64,000 bases of DNA. Origin: Leucogyrophana mollusca. Its lineage: Eukaryota; Basidiomycota; Agaricomycetes; Boletales. The notes beneath the pieces are model-generated. The model did no database searches. It saw only the letters and a program-made list of their open reading frames with translations, and was not told the DNA's origin. The stretch covers positions 186,001-250,000 of the forward strand of contig MU266328.1 of the NCBI GenBank assembly GCA_021014945.1, written 5' to 3'. The first letter of the stretch is position 1. Each line of letters opens with the position of its first letter. This document shows positions 1 to 11,762 of the stretch, in pieces. A program made the position numbers and the translations under genes.

Positions 1-3000
1 GTTCCCATCTTCACCTCCTTGGCAAAAATAAAATCCTGAATCGACGCTTTGTTTCGCATGATCTTGGACCACGATCTGCAGCAATAGTCTTTTACTTGGC
101 TGAGGTCTTGTGTTCGAAAAAGAATTCTTTTGCGAAAGGGTGTTAGAATCACTGACGGACGGTTAACAAGACACCTACTTGATACAGGTCTCTGTCATCT
201 TTTGCTGGGCTGGTACGCCATCGCGGCGAACAGTTTCAATGCCTTTGGCATCAAACGCGGGTATAGTGTCATCTGGACCTTCGTACTTGAAGCCTACGTA
301 TCGTTTCTTCGCCATGAGAACGCACGGCAAATAAACCTTCAACTCGACGCTCAGTACTATTGGATACTCCAATAAAAGGTATCGACCTTTTCAAATTTGA
401 GTTTGACTGGAGCGGGGTTCATGGCAGTTATCGTGTCGGCGATATCATAGCCAATTTTGAAAGCCTGCTCCTTTGTCTTCCCCTTTAGATATATGAAAAG
501 GGAATCGGTATCTCCATATACGACCCTCGCACCCCATCTTGGAGTGTTGTCAATAACTCCGATAGCCTGGAACAACAGTGATCAAAGAGAGTACATATAC
601 ACATTAATGGAAATGAACCTTTTCCAACGTTTCCCGACCACTTTGAACGATGCTATCCGCGATCTCGACTGCAGGCATACGGCCAGAGTAAGTGGCACCT
701 GTATAGCCGTAGGTCACATTCGCGATGTATTTAAGACCAAGCTGGCGAGCATCCAGAATTCGCTGGAGAACCTGAAACATTGTTAGTAACAATACCAGCA
801 ACAAGAACAACATCTCAACCTTGTCGCCTTTGGCGCTCTTCATAGCCTGCTTTACCATGACGCGCGTGTCCAGCAGCTCAGTGAGCATGCGGCCCAGCAA
901 CCCTTTCCGAACTTCTGGTTTCACATACACGATCCCGTTCGGTGCGACTACGTTGGGTTAACCAACTTGAGTGAAGATTCAACATACAGGTGACATACCT
1001 GTGAGGTGACCCTCCAGCTTGTCCAGTAGTGCTGCTGGTCGCTGAAGGTCTATTACTCCAAACTTGTTCCGACCTTGAAAGTCAGTGATTCGCCCCAAGC
1101 ACGTCGAATAGCAGTAATTATACGCAATCATAATAGAGGGGTATAATGACTGGAAATCCAGGACGACTAGAGGCCCATTGTAAAATGCCGACAACGGTTC
1201 CATTATTAAAGGCATACACTCGGCCGCGTTTTGCTTCCCGACCTGTGGAAAATTAAAATCGCACAGACAGAGTATGACAAGCACTAACATCTTGTTTACT
1301 AGGAGACAAGAGCACGAAACTCTCTGGTTTTGCGATGCGAAACATGAACGATTCCACTTTGAACTGCGATCCGCGACTGATGACTGAGTAAAAATCGACA
1401 CCGAACACGCGCGCAAACTCGCTGTAAAGGTAAATTAAGGCGAGATGACAAAGAGCGAGTCAAGATCTTACGCATTTTTGGTGATGGTTTCGGCTTCTTT
1501 CAGTATCTCTAGGTTCATCGACACTCGATCAGAAAAATACTGTAGCGTGCGAGACGTGTGAGCAGGATCTGAACTATGGTACCACGAAGTCAGAGTTGAC
1601 GAGCTATATCGAGGAACCCTGAGTCCTCGTAATAAGTTCACTGTCGGTCAAAACACACGGACACACACCTTTTTCGGAGTAGATGAAAGGCAACATTCTC
1701 AAAAGTATACATACTCAAGGTCTGCTCGACACGCATGATTCTCCACACATTAAAAACATGTCGACCAGTTACTTTGAAAGTCGAGCTTGTTCTCATGCCC
1801 CATTGGTCGTTTCCCCCGCCAAGGTTCCTACTTGGAGCACGTGAAATCAAGTCCCCAATGTCAATGCCTGATATTTGTCAGCAAAAACCAAGGGTTGTGT
1901 AAGAGCAGACACACCATAAGAACGGCCACGGGCATTAAGATATCCCCAAGAAGATGATTGTACCTCCCAACCAAGGACAATATCAGGATCCAAATCAACA
2001 ACGATGTCGACAATCCTGTTTAATAATTCCAGCTCGTCGGACACGATTTCCATGGGGAATGATCGAAGTCTCCGTGGATCAAGTTGCTCGTTCTTCACTG
2101 CGACTATACCAAGTTGATTCGCCGCAGAGGGGATTTTATCGTCGCCCAGTGAATAAAATACTGCAGCAACCTCATCAATATTAGCATCCGGTAGACGATC
2201 TTCCCGAGAAGGTGCTGCCAAAAGAATGAGACACAGAAACCTGACAAGGAATGTACCTACCGAATATCTCCAAAGAGAACAAAGACATGTCCTGGCCTTC
2301 TCGCGTGTTGGTCTCAGAGCGGACAGCTGGTGTATCCTTCAAACCATAAGGATGCACCGGAGTCGGGCCTTCGATCTGTAGGTGGCTTTGAGTGACTAGT
2401 TGTTAAATAGTAACTCGTGAGACCGACCTGCGATCGCATTTTTCCCTTCGTGGAATAGACACAAGGATTATTCCGCAGCCATCTTTTCGCCTCTCGGATG
2501 CTCGGAGGACAGCCGGCATACTCCCAGCCGCCGACGACATACGAGCTGATGAGAATATCCCTGCCTTTGACATTGGGACAGGATTCCCAAGTATTCTGCC
2601 AGTCTTGCAAAGTGTCGAGTCCGTCACCACCTTTGAGGTGATAGAGTAGCCCAGCATATTCTCTAGGGTGGTCGGGGGCGTCAGACTTCTTGGAATAAAA
2701 CGGGTTGCGGTATATCTGACTGGGGATACCATAGTCCTCGGCGCTACCCAGCAGCGCCGATACCGACGGAGGTGGTATCGTGTAAACAAGACACGCGGCA
2801 GTCGATTTTGCGACAAGAGAGAACTGGCTGGGGAGAACAGCGAAAGAAGCCTTTGGGAACACAGTCCCTGAAATATTGGGGTCTGAGCTAGGAGAAGCAC
2901 TAAGCAGCAGAATTAGTGATATTCCGTCTGCGAGCGCTGAGGCCATACCGTGATTGTGGTTGGGCCTCCTCAACGTCAAGAGCGAACAGCTCCAGCTCTG

Positions 3001-5074
3001 CAGATGATGAATATACATTGATGTCGGGTGTGCAGGTCGGTTCTTTGCACACAGGTGTATGTTCGGGTGACCTAAGCAGAAAATTACATTGTACCGACTG
3101 GGTAGCCCCAAAGAGGGACGACAAACCGGGCGCCAGTTAGATCCTGGTAATCCTGACCCAGCTCCACGAGGGACAGTGGCTGGGTTGGTATAAGTGTGAT
3201 AGGGTGGCTTTGGAGGATCGATGAGTTCTAAGTCTTGAAACAAAGAAAATACCTCACTCGCTGGGTGAGGTGCTACCGTGATCAGAGTGTTGTCGCCGTG
3301 AAGTTCTCCGGAACCTTGTAGAAGCTCTGTCTGTAAGAATATAAATGGATGGAAAGGAAGGAGATACGCGCTTGGTAGGAGTGGCAGGCGCGTGGGAGGA
3401 TGCGGAAGAGGAGCGAGATCTTTTGCGCCTTTGAGACGAAGTAAGTTGTTTCTTTGATCTGCAGGCCTATGCGACCGAAGTAAACGCACCCCGCAAGTTT
3501 GACCCATGCACGATCGAATGGATTTGTTTGAGTGGTCAGTTGCGACGAGTCCTTGAAGGGATCCATGCTGCAGGCTATTCAGCGTCCACGACCACGCTGT
3601 GAACTAAACTTACACTTCGGCATCATCCTGCTCCACGATATAGGGTTGAGGAGGTGTTGATTGGTCTTCTGTTTCTGGCGGAGGTCCTTCTTCCACGGGA
3701 TCGTCGTCATCGTCAGGGCCTTCGAAGGCTTCTTGATCTTCAATGCGTTCCTCTCCAAATATCTTTGCCCATTCTTGTTCTTCCCGGTCCATTAAGTGAC
3801 CCATTTCTTGAGTGGACAGCATTCCCTCGTCAACATCAATATCCATACTCTTTGGAGCGCCATGCTGAGATGTCCACGAGTCCGACCCTGCTATGGGCTC
3901 AAAGGGGTTTTCGATTGCATCCTCCTTCAAACCGTTGTGCTGTAATGTGTTAGCGGCATTATCAATGCGTCGAGCTGGTCTCCATGTTTTCTGCTCGGGC
4001 TCCCAAAGCGCTTCCACACTTTCGAAGGTGGTCATAACCCACTTTTCCCACTGCTCCTCGATTTGTTCGACAATGTTATCCGCTTCTCTCTCCCTTTCGA
4101 TTCTTTTCCTGAGCTCATCCCACCATCTTGCCTCTGAGACCCATTCACCACCCGCGCCCCGCGAGTTTTCGCTTGGGTCTACTGGAAGAACAGGAGTTGG
4201 AGATAACCCGTTCGCAGCGCGTCTCCGGCGCTCATCTTCCCATAGTTCACGAACGCTCAGAACAAAAGGCTCAGAAGGCAAAGGCGGTGCCGGGATGGTG
4301 AGTTCGTGATGAATGTTGCGTGCAGTCAACCGGTGACGATTCAAGATTTGATGGGAAGCCACATCCACTTCCAAGGGCAAGCGTGACTGTCGGTAATAGG
4401 GCGAGATCTTGACCGAAGAAGAGGAAGACACAATCAAGTTTGGGCCTTCATCAGGTTCATCTTGACCACGCTGCCATATTTCAGCCAGGTTGATCCATCC
4501 GCAGCCATATAGACCGAAGTCGCACATGAATTGCAGGAGATAGCTCAGGTGACTCTCGTAGACACGAAATCGCGTGCGCATCACTGTTCCGGATTGCATG
4601 ATGGTTGCGGCGCGGTTGACAAATGCTGGATCGGCCACGAGAATCTTAAGGAATGGCGCGTACGAGGAATGGAATCCATAAAAGTGGACCCCTTTAACGA
4701 GCAACACGGCTCGAATGAATTGTGAATTTGGAGAATGTGGATTGCGCTTTATCGACAAAGCAATCGCATGGTTTAAAGATAAGGATAACTTAGCAATATA
4801 CCGATTCACTGAACGAGGGTCAGTACCGTAGAGCCCAGGGTGAAAGGTGGTTTCACTGACCGTTGTCAGGATTCAGCTTTCCCTTGTATTCCACAAAGAA
4901 ATAAGGATAAACTTGATGTACGTGCACGCACGCTTTCTGGCCAGTGGACGACGCGCCGTAGATTCTAATAATCGGTACGCGATGAAGAGACGTGTTGTCA
5001 AGAGGACCAGGGGGAGCCAGTGTGTAGTCGATTTGCTGAATGAGAACACGTAGCGTAGGCTCCTGCGAGGCCAT
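1..5074 (-). CDS. REV3: DNA polymerase zeta catalytic subunit (REV3), 3' end missing
   Basis: Family B DNA polymerase that extends past DNA lesions (translesion synthesis, error-prone) with Rev7 and Pol31/Pol32 partners in the nucleus. The start is the Met of MASQEPTLRVLIQQIDY at 5074. A roughly 400-codon N-terminal exon block lies at 3610-4809. The EDYGIP...IYRNPFYSKK segment typical of Rev3 follows near 2690-2760. Catalytic motifs are clear: DFQSLYPSIMIAYN (about 1117-1158), KYIANVTYGYTGA (about 694-732) and YGDTDSLF (about 495-518), so both catalytic Asp positions are kept. In the exonuclease-like region (about 1920-2030) the site reads SSSWGYL, without the proofreading Asp, as is usual for Rev3. 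The last palm/thumb part and the C-terminal Fe-S/zinc region lie beyond the left edge. There are many short introns; exact junctions in 2250-3600 are uncertain. Confidence 0.93.
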
Positions 5075-5555
5075 TGGTGAACTAAAAGGCAGGAAACATA
5101 GATGCAGTATGCACAATTTATACAGGAGCTGACTCTCGGGTCTATGATCCTAAAGCTAAAGAGGAGCTGGTAGCGGAAGGAGTCGAATCAAGTACATTTT
5201 CCCACGAATAGGTTTCAAACAATTCACTCGAGCGCGGTTGTGCCATCAAGTCCGATTCGTGCTTCCCTACAGTCCACAGAGCTCAGTACGTTCAGCCTTA
5301 AACGCACACAGAAAACTGATAACACATGATATCTATGCCACTCGCCGCCCCCCACAGCACGCGCGAGAGGTTCATCACACCGCTGCACATCTGAAAGTCC
5401 ACCCGAAGGTCATAAATTACCATACACCAGTCAATATGTCAATCACCAAGATTTAAGTAGTCGGGCTAATAGCACAATGCATTCACTGCACTAGTATTAT
5501 CTTCCTCGCTTTCGGTTTTTGTCGAGAGGAAAGAGGAACAGGGAATTCGTGGATT
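5075..5555. other. Intergenic, REV3 upstream / epimerase downstream
   Basis: These 481 bases separate two minus-strand genes. They should hold the REV3 promoter and the epimerase 3' UTR. I see no open frame with recognisable similarity and no clear TATA box. A C-rich run sits near 5345. Confidence 0.5.
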
Positions 5556-6638
5556 CTACAGCTGATTGATCCTTCTCTCTGCGTCAATAGTGGAAAGAAC
5601 CTGCTGTCCGATCCATCTCTTCCCCGGCTCGACCTTGGCAAACCCTCTCACATAGCCTGGTTCTACGCAAATGTATTTATCCCTAAAATCCTTGTCAAAC
5701 ACTGCAGGCGGCTAATACCAACTCGGCGGTGCTTACCATCCCCCTTCTTCCATGTCTGCAATCTTGGCGCCAGCCTCCTCGCGTGGGTTCCATACCACCA
5801 AGTCCTTCAGCTTCTTGACATTGATGTCAATACCTCCACCCGGCCAAGTGGCTTCGTACTTCTGAGGCGCATCCTCATACACGGAGTCTGTGAACTTGCG
5901 TACATCGACTCCTGCCCGGGTTTCTACTTTGGCTTTGGTGCGACCTTCTTCGGTCGCCTCTGTCTTGTCGTAATATTGAAGGTGTTGCAAAGGGAAAACA
6001 AGAACGTCCTTTGATGGTGCCCGGATATAATTATGGAACAAGGCCTGGAATTCAAGGTTGTCGGGTGGAAAGGCCGTGGAAGTAGAGGTGTTAGTGACAT
6101 GAAGGTCGGTGCTGAGCTGATGTTCTGCCAAAGTGACGACGAAGGCCAAGTGGAAAGGTCTATCATACTTGGCAGTGATCCTGGGAGTTGGTTCCAGCGC
6201 TGTTGCAGCGAGTGGTCAATAACTTCGGACGAAAGAAAGCCACGGCGGTCATACTCAGTCTGACAGATACACCGGCATCGTTATCCATGACGATCCTCTC
6301 AAACGTCCACACTTCGCTCCGCGCAAAACCATGCTGACCTAGCCTCGAGTGCTCTGGATGGATGGGAGCACCGAAACATGGGAACACAACTGGTATTCCG
6401 CCACGCACAGGTTTCGAACCATCGAGAGCGGCTTTAGAGGAAACAAAGAGTCGTTCCATTGGCTCTGGCCTGGGCTTTGTGCCCGCCTTCCAGGAAATGA
6501 CGGTTGCTCCATACAGCAATACTTCCGTGGAAGATCCCTATCACTTTGGCATCAACGTCAAGGTATTTGTAAAGCTGATGGCACAAGTACTTTGGGGTGA
6601 GTGAGAAGAACTCGGCCGTCCTTCTGTTCAACAGGCAT
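5556..6638 (-). CDS. Glucose-6-phosphate 1-epimerase (aldose-1-epimerase fold, YMR099C/YeaD family)
   Basis: Interconverts alpha and beta anomers of hexose 6-phosphates in the cytosol, feeding glycolysis and the pentose phosphate route. Four exons can be joined: MPVEQKDGRVLLTHPK (6638-6591); GSSTEVLLYGATVISWKAG through VSVRL; TLEPTPRITAKYDRPFHLAF through EEGGW; and DKYICVEPGYVRGF to the stop at 5556. Family signatures are GIPVVFPCFG, HGFAR, the LAEHQLSTDLHVTN block and the VEPGYV C-terminus. All three introns are about 53-56 nt with GT-AG ends, and each restores the frame across the join. The encoded length, about 300 residues, fits the family. No residue loss or break was seen. It could only be confused with a general aldose 1-epimerase, but the ICVEPG ending favours the G6P enzyme. 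Confidence 0.92.
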
Positions 6639-8769
6639 GTTATAATCTTTGTATGAATAATATGTCGCGATTGCAATGAGAGTTGTGGGAGACGAAGGCT
6701 GGGATGTCTAGTGACTTTCGCAGGGGCTATTGCATCACCATAACCGGAGATTTTCCCGATTGCTACCGTTTGGCTTACTTAAGCACTGTAAGAGGCATGC
6801 TCCGAAGCCTGCCCTACAGTGTTCGGTAGGCTATATAACAGGCCTCATTAAACGTCAACTGTCTGTCTTCGCCCTTTGTGTGACCGAACATTCTCTGAGA
6901 GTCGAACGTACAACCACAGCACCAGTTTATGATTGCAGATGGTCAGATCCGAGACGGAAGTACGAGGGGGTGGTGCTCTTTGGCATACCTGCAGAGCATC
7001 CCCTTATCGGCTTCCTCTGTGCTGGAAAGCGCAGCGGAACGCCAACCGAGATAGGCAAATGCGTCCACTAGCCTTGATGGCATATCGGGATCGGGACACG
7101 ATCGTATATTGCTTGCACTGACTTCATTGGTCAAGTAGGGCTCTCGACTCCCATCTTTCGGATCGTACTTGCAAAAAATTCGTCCGTACCGCAATAATCT
7201 CAGCATCTTCATCGCCGTATCATGATTCAACTCTCGCCGGATTTGCACCACCACCATCCATATCAATGTTTACTGGCACGTTTTCACGTTTTATTCGCCA
7301 TCCAACCATTACTGTTCCCTCCGAGACAAGTCGATCAGGTTCGAGCGGCTTTGCCCAGTGCATACGAGGACGTCGTCTTTGAGGAGTCGTCTATCGGTGT
7401 ACGTGTGTGCAGTTTCGCATGCGGCATTGCTCACCTCCGCCGTCGTGGACACATCTACTCAGATAAGCCAGAAACCACAGAAAGAAAGCTCTTCAGAACG
7501 AGCGACATGACAAGCTTGACGATACAGTTCACAAACAAGTCTCGAGACAAGCACTCAGTGATGGCCCCTGCGGGGTCATTCACTGGATGCTTCCGTGCGT
7601 TTCCTTACGCGCGGCGAGGCTCGGCTTGGAACGTTCGATCCTATGCCACTGCGCATTGTCAAAGATTTGACCAAAGATAACACAACGCTCACATAACCGT
7701 GATCCAATTAATAAACCCCGTCCTATCTATACCACTCATTGGGACTGCCTTCGAGTCGGAACCATGATGGCACTTGGCCTTCCCGCCGGTGTTGGTCAAT
7801 TCCTTCGCGTGCATGCACGCGGCGAAGTCACAGCCTCTTCGAGTTCGGACAACATGACACTATGTGTTTCATTGCATTACACTGCCCTATCGATGGTTCA
7901 TTCATCATGACGACAAATGTGTTTCATTGCGCTGCCTAATCATGGTTTCATTCATCAAGGCGTCAGCTCATATTCGTGATTCTTGTCCTCCGTTTTCGAA
8001 GTCGGGCGTTGGAGCAAGGAGCCGGGTTGAGATGGCAAGTGACCTGGCCTCTTTTATTTTATTGCTAATATCTCGATTTACATGTTTAGGTTGGAGCATG
8101 TTGTCAGGATGCAACCCCCCATCCTCGCGAGTCAAAGTGTTGGCTTTATAATCAGCACATCTTGTCTTCGATAGCTGGAGTCTTCGGACCTGCTGTTGAA
8201 TTTTTCGCATAATATTTTATCCCTCCTCTTCTTCGTGAAGAGACTTTCTGGGCGTGTTCGCTGCATGGCATCGAGGTGAGGTCGTTGTGCTTAAGCTGTA
8301 CTTAGCAAGTTTAATGATGACTTTCCCCTCAGCGCGCGGATTTAACAGGACTGATTGGATACCGACTGACGATTACTTTGGTGTTAGAGTACTCGAGTTG
8401 ACTTGTTTGTAAATGTGCTTAGGGAATTTAAATCTCTTCAAGTCAGACATTGATGCTACGATTGGTCGGAACAAGGCGAAATGGCTTTTTATGCATTGTA
8501 ATTTTTGCTTGAATGCCTGCAGCTGTGATCGCAAGGAGTGGCGCACCATAAACAACAACTCACCAAACAAGGTCATCATTCTAAATCACAACCAGATCAA
8601 CCTCCCCAGTATCGACAGCCCAGCATCATAGACTAGCTCTTTAGTACCATCGTTGACCGTGCAAACCGCAAATAATATCTCGAGTATCGTTCTCTATCGC
8701 TCTACAGTAGGTAACGCCTTCAGCTCATTGCTGCTCGTCTGACAAGCCCGACATGATATCAGCGCCACG
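6639..8769. other. Gene-poor stretch
   Basis: About 2.1 kb without a convincing gene. The longest open frames are a 152-codon plus frame (7222-7680) and a 107-codon minus frame (6943-7266). Neither resembles a known family, has a signal peptide or shows convincing splice structure. An imperfect tandem repeat lies at about 7861-7965. The right part (8200-8769) is the likely PP2A subunit A promoter and 5' UTR. Confidence 0.5.
7861..7965. repeat. Imperfect two-unit tandem repeat (about 50 bp unit)
   Basis: Two adjacent copies share TGTGTTTCATTGC at their left end and TTCATTCATCA near their right end, separated by a CTGCC(C)TA..C.ATGG block. Unit 1 is about 7862-7916 and unit 2 about 7917-7965, with small indels. 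No coding role is evident. Confidence 0.6.
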
Positions 8770-10954
8770 ATGGACCCAGGATTCGCAATGGAAGACGTTC
8801 GTATAGCCCCCTCGAGGTCAGAGTCGAGTCCGCACTGACTTTTCAAACCCTTCAGATTGCTCCGATTGCCGTTTTAATGGACGAATTGCGGTCAGAAGAT
8901 GTGCAGTTGCGCCTGAACGCCATCCACAGCATACCCACGATTGCGCTTGCATTAGGACCCGATCGCGCGCGCGAGGAACTGGTGCCTTTCTTACAAGATT
9001 CCGTTGATGATGAGGATGAAGTTCTTCTGGCATTAGCGGAGGAGTTAGGAAGAAACTTTGAGGAGTACATTGGCGGGAAACAGTATGCGCACGTCCTTCT
9101 CGGTCCCCTCGAAAACTTGTCCGCAGTAGAAGAGACTCTAGTGAGAGATAAGGTGCGCCACTTCGCCCACACTGTCATTTGCTTTGTGCTCGCCACTAAT
9201 CCGGCCTCGTCCCAAGGCTGCAGAATCAATCGCAAAGATAGCAGCGGTCTTATCTTCTGCTCAAGTGGAGGAATTCTACATCCCCCTCCTCAAACGACTT
9301 TCACAGGGAGAATGGTTCACTTCGCGTACCTCCTCCGCTGCTCTCTATCCACCCGTCTACCCGAAAGTCTCTCCCTCCATTCAGGAAGATTTACGCAAAG
9401 GCTTTGCTGCTTTGGGGGCTGATGATACGCCTATGGTGCGGCGTGCCGCAGCGAAGTGGCTCGGGGTATGCCTGTCGTCGACTTCTCGGTCAAAACAGTT
9501 ACTGATCCGCATACAGCCTTTTATCAAGAACCTGTCGAAACAGCATGTATTGTCAGATGGTCTACCGATCTATCGCAGGCTGCAATCGGATGATCAAGAC
9601 TCAGTCCGCTTGTTGACGGTCGAAGACCTAATTACGATCGCACAACAGCTGACGCCACCAGAGGTAAAGGAGCAGCTGTTGAAACAAGTTAATCACAGTA
9701 TTGCCGACAAGAGCTGGCGGGTGAGATACATGGCTGCCACTCACTTTAATGAGGTAAGTTGGTGTGCTATCCTTCCCAGCGACACTGACCAACGGATTGA
9801 CTAGCTAGCGGAAGCTGTCGGGGTTGAGCTGGTTAGAGAGGAGCTAATTGGGCAATACGTGCAGCTCTTGAAAGATAACGAAGCAGAAGTAAGAACGGCG
9901 GCTGCGGGCCAAATTCCAGGTAAACCCCAGTGCCATGGTTTCGGGTCGCTACCACTTCTCATGCCGACTGTTAAGGCTTTTCCAAGCTCCTCGACAGAGA
10001 GGTCGTGCTCGCGCGCATTGTGCCTTGCGTGCGGGATCTATCACATGACACGTCGCAGCATGTCCGCGCTGCTCTTGCGAATCAAATCAGCGGCCTCGCA
10101 CCTTTACTCGGCCGAGATGCCACTATCGAGCATCTGCTACCGCTCTTCCTGCACCTTCTCAAGGACGAATTCCCCGAAGTCAGGCTCAACATCATCAGCA
10201 AGCTTGAAACGGTGAACGGTGGTATGTGGATCGCTTTCTCTGATAATTTATACTCGAATTGAACCCCTCCGAAGTTATCGATATCGAACTTCTCTCTGAT
10301 AGCCTTCTTCCGGCCATCATTGAGCTCGCAGAAGACAAATCATGGCGCGTGCGGCAAGCCATCATCGAATACATCCCATTGCTTGCAACCCAGCTCGGGA
10401 AGCCCTTCTTCGACGAGCAACTGGGCAACCTGTGCATGTCGTGGCTTGGTGATACCGTCTTCAGTATACGTGAAGCTGCAACGATCAACCTTAAGAAGCT
10501 GACGGAAGTGTTCGGGGTCGACTGGGCCAAAGTTGCCATCGTCCCCAAGGTTATGGGTATGGGACAGCATCCTAACTACCTGTACAGAATGACGACCGTG
10601 CAGGCCATAACGGTACGCTTTCGATACTACGATCAACCTGCTATAGCTAACGTTCGACCTTGACACTAGACTATATCACCTTCCCTGACTCTACCCATCG
10701 TGCAATCTGAAATCATCGTGCCACTTCTTCAGCTAGCCGTGGATCCTATTCCCAACATCAGGTTCAACGTTGCCAAATCATTGGAAGTCCTGGCGACAAC
10801 ATTTGGTAACACTGCAGACGGACGAGAGTTTGTTCAACAACGAGTTGTCCCTGCGCTAGAACAACAGAAAAATGACTCTGATGCGGATGTCCGCTACTTC
10901 TCCACTAGAGCTCTGCAAAAGGCACTGTCGAACCCAGCAATTTCAGGTATCTGA
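8770..10954 (+). CDS. TPD3: Serine/threonine protein phosphatase 2A scaffold subunit A (PR65)
   Basis: All-HEAT-repeat scaffold that holds the PP2A catalytic C and regulatory B subunits. Exons join as MDPGFAMED / [19 protein letters not shown], then RDK / [27 protein letters not shown] / [15 protein letters not shown] / [14 protein letters not shown] / [13 protein letters not shown] / [15 protein letters not shown] and QAI / [11 protein letters not shown]. Hallmarks of the family are [53 protein letters not shown]-like [11 protein letters not shown] and [10 protein letters not shown]. The length, about 600 residues, matches the usual 15 HEAT repeats. The first intron follows nine codons; a second in-frame Met (8788) is also possible. 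The stop used is TGA at 10952-10954. Splicing a further 51-nt intron would end the protein one residue earlier at about 11003. Confidence 0.95.
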
Positions 10955-11762
10955 CTCTCGCATGTCTGTCCTGAGTGTTGCTCACCATCAATCACAGGTT
11001 GATGAAAGGAACTAACGCCACGAAATACCCGAGCCTGGCGTTTGGTGTCTCCTTTCTTTGTTAACATTTCTGAGAATAAATAGTACTGTACCCCCTACTA
11101 CACTCGATGATTTCATGAATGGTGCTCCTGGGCTCTATTTCCACGAAAAAAGTTCAAGTGACCTGATGTGGTGGAGGTCGCCTCGAACGTGGAATCTAAG
11201 AAACATATTGTGCCAGTCCACCCAGACCGACGCCACAGCAGTGCTGCGCCAAAAAATCAAAACTCACGAGCGTCATTACAGTAACTATCTTCATTCTACA
11301 CAATGGGAGACTAGACGGAGGATCTCATCCGACCCATTCCCGTCATTGAGCCTAACAATTTGGAAAAGCAACGACGATTGGGTCCGACCAGGGACGCCTT
11401 GAAGACGGATCCCCCGCGACACGGTGCAACTTATGTTTCGCTCAACATGAAGACTTGGTTCAGGACCACAAGCTATTGGTAAGGAGTTGCTCTGGGAACC
11501 TCTACGGCAAAACGATCACTCGTCGGCCAGGGCGCGGATTCCACGCGAGTGCGTGTACTCACGCACACCGAGACTGCACGGTGACCAACCAGTACAAATG
11601 CAACGGATCGGGGTCAATAATAGCACACCTATAAAAGTTAGCATCAATAGAGAGGCAAGGAAGCTATCACCCTCTTTGAACCATTCCCTTACCTGTCCTT
11701 TCTCCAAGCGTTAAGATTCTTATACCCCTACTGGCTGGGGGCCCCAAGATTTGACGCACAAC
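10955..11762. other. Intergenic, PP2A-A downstream / PriA-like upstream
   Basis: About 0.8 kb with several short overlapping frames (for example 11058-11402 and 11487-11714) but no recognisable product. A candidate terminal intron of the PP2A gene (GT at 10947 or so, AG near 10997) reaches into its left edge. The right part is the presumed promoter of the secreted protein gene at 11763. Confidence 0.45.

Noticed and set aside
1838..1843. CACGTG inside REV3 (and another near 13294 in coding sequence)
   Set aside because: Within coding exons, so not counted as promoter boxes.
7222..7680. 152-codon plus-strand open frame
   Set aside because: No similarity, no signal or domain, His/Arg-rich composition typical of chance reading; not called as a gene.
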